In this document: positions 7,704-16,245 of the stretch, piece by piece | How the letters are laid out: each line of letters starts with the position of its first letter | How positions within the stretch are numbered: the stretch's first letter is position 1 | DNA from: JAXDJJ01 sp034665745 | GTDB taxonomy: Bacteria; Actinomycetota; CADDZG01; WHSQ01 | Assembly: GCA_034665745.1 (NCBI GenBank) | Contig: JAXDJJ010000015.1 | Span: 1 to 36,018 of the forward strand | DNA length: 36,018 nucleotides | Direction of reading: 5' to 3' | Made by a program: the position numbers and the translations under genes | The notes under the pieces: model-generated | The model's database searches: none | Told to the model about the DNA's origin: nothing | The model's input: only the letters and a program-made list of their open reading frames with translations

Positions 7704-8135
7704 CTAGGCCTTGCCGGCTTCCTCGAGGGCTTCGACCAGGGTGTTCCAGCCCAGCAAGGCGCACTTGATCCTCACGGGGTACTTGACGACTCCCTTGAGA
7801 GATACGAGGTCCCCGAGCGTCGCCTGGTCACCTTCGGACTCCCCGGCCATCATCGACTTGATCGATCCGGCCAGGGCCGCTGCATCCTTGGCGGACAGGC
7901 CTTTGACCTTCTCGGTCATCATCGAGGCCGAGGCCTGAGAGATCGAACAGCCTTTGCCATCGAACGCGATGCCGGCGAGGTCTTCGCCGTCGAACTTCAA
8001 GAAGAGCTCGATCTCATCTCCGCACAGAGGGTTGTTGCGCTCGAGCGCAACGTCGTGTGGATCCAGTTTCCCCTTGTTCCTCGGCGCACGGTAGTGGTCG
8101 AGGATCACCTCTTTGTAGAGCTCATCGAGACTCAC
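7704..8135 (-). CDS. sufU: Fe-S assembly sulfurtransferase SufU
   Basis: A 143-residue NifU-like protein of the SufU type. The zinc and sulfur-transfer ligands are in place: Cys and Asp in NPLCGDEI (Cys38, Asp40), Cys63 in GKGCSISQAS, and Cys125 in RIKCALLGW. It has the roughly 20-residue insertion between the second and third cysteines that distinguishes SufU from IscU. In Gram-positives SufU accepts persulfide from SufS. I chose the GTG at 8135 because it overlaps the sufS stop by four bases (GTGA), a standard coupling arrangement, and gives the usual MSLDELYKEVILDHY opening. An in-frame GTG at 8144 would add three residues. It is the last suf gene here: sufT, often next in actinobacteria, is not seen, and a secreted propeller follows instead. 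Confidence 0.95.
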   Translation of the reverse strand: MSLDELYKEVILDHYRAPRNKGKLDPHDVALERNNPLCGDEIELFLKFDGEDLAGIAFDGKGCSISQASASMMTEKVKGLSAKDAAALAGSIKSMMAGESEGDQATLGDLVSLKGVVKYPVRIKCALLGWNTLVEALEEAGKA

Positions 8136-9358
8136 GCGAACCACCCTTTCGCTTTGTCGAGGGCCGCGATGAAGATGTCCACCTCATCGGGCGTGTTGTA
8201 GATGTAGAAACTGGCACGCGCGGTCGCGGGTACTCCCAACTTGCGCATCAAAGGTTGCGCACAGTGGTGGCCCGCGCGGATGCAAACGCCTTCTTGGTCG
8301 AGGATCGTGGCCATGTCGTGCGAGTGCACCTCGTCGAGGTTGAACGAAACGACTCCCCCGCGCTCGGCAGGGTCCGTCGGGCCGTAGATCTTGGCTCCTG
8401 CTTCGGTCAACTTCTCGATCGCGTAGGTCGCGAGTTCGGTCTCGTACGCGTGCACCGCGTCGACATCGAGTGCCTCGAGGTATTCGACCGCGGCCCCCAT
8501 GCCGACCGCCTGCGCGATATTCGGGGTTCCCGCCTCGAACTTGTAAGGGATCTCGTTGTATGTCGCCCGGTCGGACCACACCTCGCGGATCATCTCGCCG
8601 CCACCGTGGAACGGGGGCATGGCTTCGAGGAGGTCTTCACGTCCGTAGAGCACGCCCGCACCAGTGGGGCCGCACATCTTGTGGGCCGAATAACCCAGGA
8701 AGTCCGCATCGAGGTCGTTAACGTTGAAGCGCATGTGAGGCGCCGCTTGGGCCGCATCCACGAGGATGCGTGCACCCACTGCGTGTGCGGCGTCGGCGAT
8801 CTGGCGTACCGGGTTGATCGTGCCGAGAACGTTCGACATCAAGGTGACGCAGACGAGCTTCGTCTTGTTCGTGATGAACTCATCGAGAAGATCCATCCGA
8901 AGGTGGGCTCCGTCATCGTCGACGGGAAGGTGACGCAGGACTGCGCCGGTCTCGGCACAGAACAGCTGCCACGGGATCAGGTTGGAGTGGTGCTCCATCT
9001 CGGTGACGAGGATCTCGTCGCCCTCGTGGACGTTCTCCTTGGCCCAGGTGAAGCGCACGAGGTTGATGGCCTCGGTGGTGCCACGCGTGAACACGATCGA
9101 GCGGGTGCTTCGGGCACCGATGAAGCGGGCGCAAGCCTCACGCGCGCCTTCGTAGGCGACCGTCGCCTTTTCGCCTAGCTCGTAGATACCGCGGTGGACG
9201 TTGGCGTTCTCGGTCTCGTAGAAGCGCACCATGCGGTCGATGACCTGGCGAGGCTTCTGAGAGGTGGCCGCGCTGTCGAGATAGACGAGCCTTTTGCCGT
9301 TGGCGAGCGTCTCGAATATCGGAAAGTCTTTGCGAACGACCTCAGCGTCGAATGCCAC
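8132..9358 (-). CDS. sufS: Cysteine desulfurase SufS
   Basis: A 408-residue PLP-dependent type II cysteine desulfurase that takes sulfur from L-cysteine as an enzyme persulfide and passes it to SufU. Visible landmarks are the N-terminal VYLDSAATSQKP, the His-rich THxH-like motif MEHHSNLIPW, the PLP lysine Lys227 in GYSAHKMCGPTG, and the catalytic cysteine Cys366 in RAGHHCAQPL. The short loop at the catalytic Cys is of the SufS/CsdA (group II) kind and unlike IscS. The start is ATG, three bases after the sufC stop; the stop overlaps the start of sufU. Full length, no anomalies. As the only cysteine desulfurase seen here, it is also a candidate sulfur donor for ThiI. Confidence 0.97.
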   Translation of the reverse strand: MAFDAEVVRKDFPIFETLANGKRLVYLDSAATSQKPRQVIDRMVRFYETENANVHRGIYELGEKATVAYEGAREACARFIGARSTRSIVFTRGTTEAINLVRFTWAKENVHEGDEILVTEMEHHSNLIPWQLFCAETGAVLRHLPVDDDGAHLRMDLLDEFITNKTKLVCVTLMSNVLGTINPVRQIADAAHAVGARILVDAAQAAPHMRFNVNDLDADFLGYSAHKMCGPTGAGVLYGREDLLEAMPPFHGGGEMIREVWSDRATYNEIPYKFEAGTPNIAQAVGMGAAVEYLEALDVDAVHAYETELATYAIEKLTEAGAKIYGPTDPAERGGVVSFNLDEVHSHDMATILDQEGVCIRAGHHCAQPLMRKLGVPATARASFYIYNTPDEVDIFIAALDKAKGWFA

Positions 9359-9361
9359 TCG

Positions 9362-10177
<816 letters not shown>

Positions 10178-10186
10178 ACCTGCTCC

Positions 10187-10519
10187 TTATCGCTCGTTGC
10201 GGGGGCCGACAAGAACCAGCCCGTTCTCGATCTTGACGTCATAGGTTGCAACCGGCTTTATCGCCGGCAGGATCCGCACGTCACCATTCGTGACGTTGAA
10301 CCGCGACCCGTGGAGATGGCATTCGACCTCGAGCTCGTCGACGTCGAACTCGCCTTCCGTGAGGAAGGTCTCTTCGTGGGTGCAGATGTCACTGATGGCA
10401 TAGACCCTGTCACCTACACGGTAGACACCGACCGGCTCGCCATGCGCCATGAATTGACGCATCCCGCCGTCGGGGATCTCGTCGAGTCGAGCGACACTCT
10501 GGTACTCGGCCACGATCAC
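10187..10519 (-). CDS. Rieske [2Fe-2S] ferredoxin-like protein of the suf operon
   Basis: A 110-residue single-domain Rieske protein. The two ligand pairs are intact: Cys46-Thr-His48 (ICTHEE) and Cys67-x-x-His70 (CHLHGSRF), with the closing FNVTNGDV loop. It resembles the small ferredoxin subunits of aromatic ring dioxygenases (BphF/HcaC type), but no oxygenase is nearby. A Rieske gene between sufD and sufC is a recurring arrangement in actinobacterial suf operons. The start used is GTG at 10519, overlapping the sufD stop by four bases. Its job in cluster assembly is not established; electron supply to the scaffold is a reasonable inference. Confidence 0.92.
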   Translation of the reverse strand: MIVAEYQSVARLDEIPDGGMRQFMAHGEPVGVYRVGDRVYAISDICTHEETFLTEGEFDVDELEVECHLHGSRFNVTNGDVRILPAIKPVATYDVKIENGLVLVGPRNER

Positions 10520-11748
10520 ACCGCCACTTCCAGGTGCTGGCCGGCCTCGACCTTGGCACCTATTGCGTCGGACAACTGCTCGCGCAGCGCAGGTACGCGG
10601 ATGCGGTCGAGGACTTCGCCGAAGAACCCAAAGACGATCAGCTTCTGCGCGGTGACCCTGTCGATACCGCGGCTCATCAGATAGAAGAGGTGCTCCTCTT
10701 CGACCGGCGAGACGGTCGCGCCGTGAGTGCAGCGCACCTCGTTCGCTTCGATCTCGAGCTGAGGGATCGAGCGAGCCATCGCATCCTCGGACAACACGAG
10801 GTTGCGGTTCGCTTGGTAGGCGTCTGTGCCTTGCGCACCCGGGAGAACCTTGATCAAGCCCGAGTATTCCGAGCGCGCGTGATCCTTCAAAGCCCCCTTG
10901 TAGAGGAGGTCAGAGGTCGCGTGCTCGGCATTGTGGCTCTGCAGCGTGCGTTGGGCGAAGTGCTGGTCCGTGTCGGCGAAATACAGACCGAGCATCTCCG
11001 AGAAGGAGCCTTCGCCCCTGAGCACCGATTCGACCTGGGTTCGAGCGAACGTCGAACCGAGGTTCACCGCCAGACTGCGCACGGTCGAATCGCGGTGACC
11101 CGTGAAGCGCTGGGTCTGGAAATGATGGGCGTTGCGGCCCCAGTGCTGGAGGGAGATGTAGTTGACCGTTGCCCCTCGACCGGCCTCGACCTCGACCACC
11201 GACGAACACATCGCATCGGCGTCTAGGTCATCGCTCTCGAAGCGGTCGACGAATGTGAGGCTTGCTTGCTCGTCGACGACGATCGTCGTGTGAGGGAAGA
11301 CCGAACCTCCAGACGACAGTCCGTGGATCACCTCGAGCGGGACGGTGACCTCGACCCCCCGAGGCACGTAGACGAAAACGTCGTCGGAGTGGAACGCCGC
11401 GTGCAATGCAGTGAACTTGTGTTCCTCGACAGACACCTCGGTGAAGAAATGCTCCTTCAGCAGGTCGGGGTGCTCTTGAGCGGCCGTGTTCAGGTCGGCG
11501 AACACGACACCCTTGCTTGTCAGCTCTGGGGCCGCGCTCAAAGGCAGCCGATCCGGTACCGGAGGGGCGAACCGCGAGAAGTCGAACTTCCTGACGTCGA
11601 CGTAGCGCCATTCCTCGCCCTTCGGATCCGGGAAGTCGAGCTTCTCGAAGATGTCGAAGGCCTGAAGCCTGCGTTCGGCAAGCCAACCAGGCTCCCCGAG
11701 GGAGTCGATCAGGTGCTCGACCGCGTGGCGCGTGAATGTGTCCGTCAT
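10516..11748 (-). CDS. sufD: Fe-S cluster assembly protein SufD
   Basis: A 410-residue SufB/SufD-family protein. The N-terminal helical part (EPGWLAERRLQAFDIFEKLDFPDPKGEEWRY) and the later beta-helix core (for example YVPRGVEVTVPLEVIHGLSS, RNLVLSEDAMARSIPQLEIEANEVRCTHGATVSPVEEEHLFYLMSRGI) are typical of SufD. The conserved C-terminal ECTHGA-like segment carries the cysteine and histidine (CTHGAT) used in the SufB-SufD interface. SufD partners with SufB and SufC in the scaffold and is linked to iron acquisition. The ATG has AGGAGAA upstream and a leader of about 50-60 bases that contains the operator at 11810-11827. sufB is not adjacent: it lies more than 6 kb away on the same strand under its own copy of that operator. 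Confidence 0.95.
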   Translation of the reverse strand: MTDTFTRHAVEHLIDSLGEPGWLAERRLQAFDIFEKLDFPDPKGEEWRYVDVRKFDFSRFAPPVPDRLPLSAAPELTSKGVVFADLNTAAQEHPDLLKEHFFTEVSVEEHKFTALHAAFHSDDVFVYVPRGVEVTVPLEVIHGLSSGGSVFPHTTIVVDEQASLTFVDRFESDDLDADAMCSSVVEVEAGRGATVNYISLQHWGRNAHHFQTQRFTGHRDSTVRSLAVNLGSTFARTQVESVLRGEGSFSEMLGLYFADTDQHFAQRTLQSHNAEHATSDLLYKGALKDHARSEYSGLIKVLPGAQGTDAYQANRNLVLSEDAMARSIPQLEIEANEVRCTHGATVSPVEEEHLFYLMSRGIDRVTAQKLIVFGFFGEVLDRIRVPALREQLSDAIGAKVEAGQHLEVAV

Positions 11749-11809
11749 CCGGGTTCTCCTGGGCCTTGAAGGGTGGTCTGGAGCTTGTGAATAGCTTCAC
11801 GATGTTACC

Positions 11810-11827
11810 AGTTAGGGTTGCCTAACT
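11810..11827. promoter_or_regulatory. Operator-like inverted repeat upstream of sufD (DtxR/IdeR-box-like)
   Basis: A perfect inverted repeat with 7-base arms AGTTAGG and CCTAACT around four bases (GTTG on the plus strand). Read toward sufD, it is followed two bases later by TAACAT, with a TG one base before that hexamer, which could be an extended -10. The repeat would then lie between -35 and -10, a position for repression. The core TTAGGCAACCCTAA matches 12 of 14 bases of the DtxR/IdeR-type half-site pair TTAGGCTAACCTAA. A near-identical copy precedes sufB (19280-19297). The regulator is inferred from the motif only. Confidence 0.7.
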
Positions 11828-11829
11828 CT

Positions 11830-12774
11830 ATGGCTCGGTCGTCCACGTTTAGCCTGCTCAAGATGCCCAAACCCCCCTCGCTCGACGATGATTCCCGGGC
11901 CCTTTGGGGCCTCCTCTCGATCTTCGCCGCGGCGGCTCTGTGGTCCGTTGCGGCCGTCACCGCGAGGCACCTCTTCGACCAGGGTCTTGACCCCATCGAG
12001 CTGGCCGAGGCGAGGTCGTTCATCGCCGTGTTCTGTCTGGTCCTGATCCCGGCAGCACGCAGGAAGCGCTCGGGTGGGTCGGCCGTTGCGGTCATCACGC
12101 TGGGGCTCTCCATCGCTCTTGTCAATGCCGTCTACTACTCGGCCATCGCTCGTTTGGATGTTGCGGTTGCACTCGTCCTGCAGTACACGGCCCCCGCTCT
12201 CGTCGTCGGTTGGGTCGCGTTCCAGAAACGGAGGCTGCCATCGACGGAGGTCGCGCTCGCTCTCGTCATCACGTTCGTAGGCGTCGTCTTGGTATCTGGG
12301 TTGATCGGTGCAGAAGTGGGCGAGGTGAACTCCGCTGGGGTTGCCTTCGGTCTGGCTTCGTCGGTTCTGTTCGCTACCTACACGCTGCTCAGCGAGCGAG
12401 CCGGAGCTGCCTACGGCGTGCTTGGAGCCTTGTTACGCGGCTTCAGCGCGGCCGCCCTGATGTGGATCCTGTTCCAGATCCCCCGCGGGTGGCCGGCGGA
12501 CCTACTCGACCCCGACAATCTCTTCCGCGTCATATACGTGGGAGTAGCCGGCACGTTCATGCCTTTTATCCTGTTCCTCTGGGGCGTTCAACAGGTGCGC
12601 GCCGAACGCGCCGCGATCGCTGCGACCGCCGAGCCAACCTTGGCCGCGGTGATCGCGTGGGTCTGGCTGGGCCAAGCCTTGACGGTCGTCCAGATGCTCG
12701 GCGGAGCCTTGGTGCTTCTTGGGGTCGTCGCCTTGCAAGTACGTCGCAAAGAGATCGACGTTCCCGATCTCTAA
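11830..12774 (+). CDS. EamA/DMT-family transporter (RhaT-like permease)
   Basis: A 314-residue integral membrane protein with about ten hydrophobic helices arranged as two EamA repeats (first about 30-150, second about 165-300). Family features include an N-terminal LWGLLSIFAAAALWSVAAV helix, YYSAIARLDVAVALVLQYTAPALVV at the end of repeat one, and the matching RAERAAIAATAEPTLAAVIAWVWLGQ in repeat two. DMT transporters export or import metabolites such as amino acids; the substrate is not predictable. The start is uncertain: ATG at 11830 lies three bases after the suf operator and has only a distant AGGG, while ATG at 11863 is also possible. It is divergent from sufD. Its stop overlaps the stop of the convergent oxidase gene by four bases. 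Confidence 0.88.
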   Translation: MARSSTFSLLKMPKPPSLDDDSRALWGLLSIFAAAALWSVAAVTARHLFDQGLDPIELAEARSFIAVFCLVLIPAARRKRSGGSAVAVITLGLSIALVNAVYYSAIARLDVAVALVLQYTAPALVVGWVAFQKRRLPSTEVALALVITFVGVVLVSGLIGAEVGEVNSAGVAFGLASSVLFATYTLLSERAGAAYGVLGALLRGFSAAALMWILFQIPRGWPADLLDPDNLFRVIYVGVAGTFMPFILFLWGVQQVRAERAAIAATAEPTLAAVIAWVWLGQALTVVQMLGGALVLLGVVALQVRRKEIDVPDL

Positions 12775-13769
12775 CCTTCGGCGAGGTCCGCGAGTAACCG
12801 GCCGATAAGCGGCGCGAATTTGAAGCCATGTCCGCTGCAGGCCGAACCGACGACCACATCCTCCGAGCGCTCGAGTACGAAATGCTGGTCTGCGGTGTTC
12901 GTGTAGATACAGGTCTCCGAATGTTGTGGCTCGGGCTCCACAGACCGGTAGCGCTCTGCCACCCACGCGGTGAGGCGAGCGACTGAGTCGGCATCCACCT
13001 GCCCCTCCTCGTCGGGATCCGTTGTCGGCCCCGCGATGTGCTCGCCAACCTTCAGACCGATCTCGGGGTCAGGCAAGGCATAGACCGACGGGTCGCCCCA
13101 GTCCACCAACGTAGGCAAGACCTCCGCGCACTTGAAGAACACGACCGTTTCACGCGTGGGCCGGGTTGCCAGCTCGATCCCGCGGGTGGCAAGGAGTTCG
13201 CGCGCCCACGCTCCGGCCGTGACGACCGTGACGTCGTAGTCATACGTCCTGTCGGTGGTTGCCACTCCCTTGGCGAGCGAAACGACCCTCGCCCGTTCCG
13301 TGATCGCACCGGCGACCGACGCACCGTCGGCGAACGCCTTCCACGCTAGATCGGCCCTCACGAACCCGCCGTCGGCTTGGTACAGAACATCCTCGGCAAG
13401 CGTCAGGGAGGGCCACCTCTTCCTGGCTTCGATCACGGGAACGACCTCGTATTCGATGCCTTCCGCTTCAAGGGCTGCGACGTGATCGGTCAACGCACCC
13501 GGCCCGGTATCGAGGCCTCCGGTGCGGGTGAGCAACTCGACGCGCGCCTCGGTTTCGAGCTCGCGCCACAGGCCCATCGCCTCTTTCATCATGGCGACGT
13601 AGCGGGCATCCGGATACGAGTACCGGTAGATGCGGGTCGACCCGTGGCTCGAGCCGCGCTTGTGACCGAACTCGAACTGTTCGTAAACGGTGACCTCGTG
13701 GCCCCGTTCCGCAAGGACCCGGGCCGCGGCCCAACCCATGACGCCGCCTCCAACCACCGCTACCTTCAA
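12771..13769 (-). CDS. FAD-dependent sarcosine oxidase-like (DAO family) oxidoreductase
   Basis: A 332-residue flavoenzyme of the monomeric sarcosine oxidase/N-methyltryptophan oxidase group. An N-terminal Rossmann motif (VAVVGGGVMGWAAA) binds FAD. SSHGSTRIYRYSYPDARYV matches the conserved SHG-TRI-R segment near the flavin and substrate. The C-terminal CIYTNTADQHFVL contains the cysteine that holds FAD covalently in MSOX, followed by SGHGFKFAPLIG. Such enzymes oxidise secondary amino acids to imines with H2O2 formation. It starts at TTG ten bases after the stop of the proline racemase-family gene, so the two form an operon. That pairing makes a cyclic D-imino acid such as hydroxyproline a plausible substrate (inference). 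The 332-residue length is shorter than typical MSOX (about 390). Confidence 0.85.
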   Translation of the reverse strand: MKVAVVGGGVMGWAAARVLAERGHEVTVYEQFEFGHKRGSSHGSTRIYRYSYPDARYVAMMKEAMGLWRELETEARVELLTRTGGLDTGPGALTDHVAALEAEGIEYEVVPVIEARKRWPSLTLAEDVLYQADGGFVRADLAWKAFADGASVAGAITERARVVSLAKGVATTDRTYDYDVTVVTAGAWARELLATRGIELATRPTRETVVFFKCAEVLPTLVDWGDPSVYALPDPEIGLKVGEHIAGPTTDPDEEGQVDADSVARLTAWVAERYRSVEPEPQHSETCIYTNTADQHFVLERSEDVVVGSACSGHGFKFAPLIGRLLADLAEG

Positions 13770-13779
13770 CGGTCACCCA

Positions 13780-14793
13780 TCAGCGCAGGAGGAAACCGGT
13801 CCCCAGGTCGTCCTGGACTTCTAGCTCGAAGACGTGCGTGCCTGTTCGGTGGGCGGTGCCTTCGACCTCGGTGATGACTGCCTGCATCGATCCGATCGGA
13901 GAATCCCCGGTGACCTTGCCCGAAAACACGGTTCCGACGATCCCGTGATGCTGCAGTTCTTCCCCGCGCGGCAAGGTCCCACTGGCGTCCAGCAACGCTA
14001 GTCGGGCCGAAGTACCGCTACCGCACGGGGATCGATCCACCTCTCCGTCGGCAAAGATCGTCACGTTGCGTTGCACGAGGACGGGACCTGACTCAAGGGT
14101 CTCGAAGAAGATCACGCCGTAGACGTCACGAAGCTCGGGTTCTTCAGGATGCACGACATCACGTTCGTTCTCGATGGCAAGCTTGATCTGGCGACCCATC
14201 CGGATGAATGCTTCGAGATTGTCGGGAGTAACCGTCAGACCAAGAGCCTCTGCATCCACAGAGGCATAGAACGCACCTCCATACGAGATGTCGCACGGGA
14301 TCACTCGATCATCCACCTTTAGCTCCATACCGACCTCGAACACGAACGACGGCACGTTCCGGAACCTGACCGACTTCACGTCTCCGCCTTCGACACGAGC
14401 GAATGTCTCGAGACGTCCGGAGGGCGCATCAACGACCACTCTGGTTTCGGGTTCGACCGCCGCGATGCGTCCGGACTCCACCGCCCATGTGACGAGCCCG
14501 ATGGTTCCGTGACCACAGGCGGTCGAATATCCGTCGTTGTGGAAGAACAACACTCCAAGGTCGCCCTCGTCATCCTCGGGCTCGACCACGAAGCAGCCAT
14601 ACATATCGGCGTGGCCACGAGGTTCGAACACCAAGAGTTTCCGGATGTCATCGAGGTTCTCGCGCGCGAATCGGCGCTTGTCGAGGATGCGTGCACCGGG
14701 GATATCCGGAACCCCACCGGTGACGATCCGGAATGGCTCACCCGCCGTGTGGTAGTCGGTGGTTTCGATCTTCATCTTGGGAGCGGTGCTCAT
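13780..14793 (-). CDS. Proline racemase family: probable proline racemase / 4-hydroxyproline 2-epimerase
   Basis: A 337-residue member of the diaminopimelate-epimerase-fold proline racemase family. The opening DYHTAGEPFRIVTGG matches the family's D-x-HT-GEP motif. Both catalytic cysteines are present: one in STACGHGTIGL and one in DRSPCGSGTSA. Two cysteines point to racemase or epimerase activity; trans-3-hydroxyproline dehydratases of this family replace one of them with Thr or Ser. With the downstream FAD oxidase it could start hydroxyproline catabolism (epimerisation of trans-4-hydroxy-L-proline, then oxidation of the D-isomer), though substrate specificity is inferred. Start: ATG at 14793 or, equally possible, ATG at 14775 (MKIETTDYHTAGEP). 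Either start leaves almost no space before the divergent amidase gene. Confidence 0.9.
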   Translation of the reverse strand: MSTAPKMKIETTDYHTAGEPFRIVTGGVPDIPGARILDKRRFARENLDDIRKLLVFEPRGHADMYGCFVVEPEDDEGDLGVLFFHNDGYSTACGHGTIGLVTWAVESGRIAAVEPETRVVVDAPSGRLETFARVEGGDVKSVRFRNVPSFVFEVGMELKVDDRVIPCDISYGGAFYASVDAEALGLTVTPDNLEAFIRMGRQIKLAIENERDVVHPEEPELRDVYGVIFFETLESGPVLVQRNVTIFADGEVDRSPCGSGTSARLALLDASGTLPRGEELQHHGIVGTVFSGKVTGDSPIGSMQAVITEVEGTAHRTGTHVFELEVQDDLGTGFLLR

Positions 14794-14808
14794 GTTAGGA
14801 AGACTGCC

Positions 14809-16245
14809 ATGACTGACCTCGCCTTCCTCTCCGCCACGGAACAGGCCGAACTCGTCCGTTCTAAAGAGGTTTCGCCTCTAGAACTGGTGGACGACGCGAT
14901 AACGCGCATCGAGAAGCTGAACGGCGAATTGAACGCGGTCATCATCGAGCGCTTCGAAAAAGCGAGAGCCGAAGCCGCGGGCGACCTTCCGGATGGTCCA
15001 TTCCGGGGTGTGCCGGTCGTCCTCAAGGATCTTGACGGAGCCTCCATCGGAGACCCTCATCACTGCGGCATGAAGTGGTTGAAAGAGATGAACTGGGTCG
15101 AAGACGAAGACACCTACAACGTTGCGGGTTTGCGGGCGGCAGGCTGTGTGTTCCTCGGCAAGACGAATTGCCCCGAGCTTGGCCTCGTGCCCACAACCGA
15201 GCCAGAGGCCTACGGGCCGACCCGCAATCCCTGGGACACGAGGCATTCAACCGGTGGATCGAGTGGCGGCACGGCGGCCGCGGTTGCCTCGGGGATGGTC
15301 GCGATGGGCTCGGCAGGCGACGGGGGTGGCTCGATCCGGATCCCCGCAAGCGAATGCGGGCTCGTCGGATTGAAGCCAACACGTGGCCGAGTGTCGGTCG
15401 GTCCCTCGCATGGCGAGTTGTGGAACGGCTTGGTGGTGCGTGGGACCTTGACGAGAACTGTGCTCGACTCCGCCACGGCTCTTGACGCGATCTCGAAACC
15501 GATGGTCGGCGAGCCTTACTACGCGATCCCGTTCGAACGCCCGTTAGCAGAGGAAGTGGGCCGCGATCCCGGCAAGCTACGTATCGGTTTCACCTCGAAC
15601 GCACCAGCTGCGATGGCGGAGACCCATCCCGACTGCGTGGCCGCGGTAACCGAAGCTGCCGCATTGCTCGCGTCGCTCGGCCACGAAGTCGAGGAGTCCG
15701 CTCCGCAGGCCCTTTACGAGGTCGAGATCACCGAGTTCGCTTTGAACCTCATCGGTGCGAACCTCTCGCAAGAGTTGAGCCACTGGGAGCGCCGCACCGG
15801 ACAGACCCTCGACACGAGCAAGCTCGAGCTCGGCACGAAGGTCTTCGCCGACCTCGGCGCCGGGATCACAGCGAAGGACTACTTGAACGCGGTCGAGCAG
15901 GTTCATCTGCTGTCCCGCAAGGTGCAGCAATGGTGGGCTGATGGGTTCGACCTGTTGTTGACACCGACCTTGCCCGAGCCACCACCCGAGCTAGGTCAGT
16001 TTGCGGCAACCGAAGAGAACCCCCTAAACGCGATGTTGAGGTCCGGGATGATCGTGCCGTTCGTCGCACCGTTCAACCTCACCGGGCAGCCCGGGATCTC
16101 GTTGCCGCTGCACTGGAACGATGCAGGTCTGCCGATCGGTGTGCAACTGGTCAGCGCGTATGGACGGGAAGACCTGCTGGTGCGGATCGCGTCGCAGCTA
16201 GAGCAAGCTCGTCCATGGAAGGACAAGCACCCTCCGATCGGTTAG
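14809..16245 (+). CDS. Amidase signature family hydrolase
   Basis: A 478-residue amidase with the Ser-cisSer-Lys triad in place: Lys73 in VVLKDLDG, the cis-Ser around residue 151 in STGGSSGGTAAAVASG, and the nucleophile Ser175 in GDGGGSIRIPASECGLVGLKPTRG. C-terminal landmarks are DLLLTPTLPEPPPELG and PFNLTGQPGISLPL. These enzymes hydrolyse C-N bonds of amides or peptides. The family also includes GatA, but no gatB or gatC is nearby and the sequence is closer to general amidases. The ATG has AGGA eight bases upstream; codons upstream of it run antisense to the racemase gene and are not part of the protein. The start codons of the two divergent genes are only 15 bp apart. Its stop overlaps the convergent subtilase gene by four bases. 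The substrate is unknown. Confidence 0.9.
   Translation: MTDLAFLSATEQAELVRSKEVSPLELVDDAITRIEKLNGELNAVIIERFEKARAEAAGDLPDGPFRGVPVVLKDLDGASIGDPHHCGMKWLKEMNWVEDEDTYNVAGLRAAGCVFLGKTNCPELGLVPTTEPEAYGPTRNPWDTRHSTGGSSGGTAAAVASGMVAMGSAGDGGGSIRIPASECGLVGLKPTRGRVSVGPSHGELWNGLVVRGTLTRTVLDSATALDAISKPMVGEPYYAIPFERPLAEEVGRDPGKLRIGFTSNAPAAMAETHPDCVAAVTEAAALLASLGHEVEESAPQALYEVEITEFALNLIGANLSQELSHWERRTGQTLDTSKLELGTKVFADLGAGITAKDYLNAVEQVHLLSRKVQQWWADGFDLLLTPTLPEPPPELGQFAATEENPLNAMLRSGMIVPFVAPFNLTGQPGISLPLHWNDAGLPIGVQLVSAYGREDLLVRIASQLEQARPWKDKHPPIG

Noticed and set aside
8057..9178. Long plus-strand ORF (373 codons) opposite sufS
   Set aside because: No recognisable domains and no ribosome-binding site; sufS on the minus strand is complete with its PLP lysine and catalytic cysteine.
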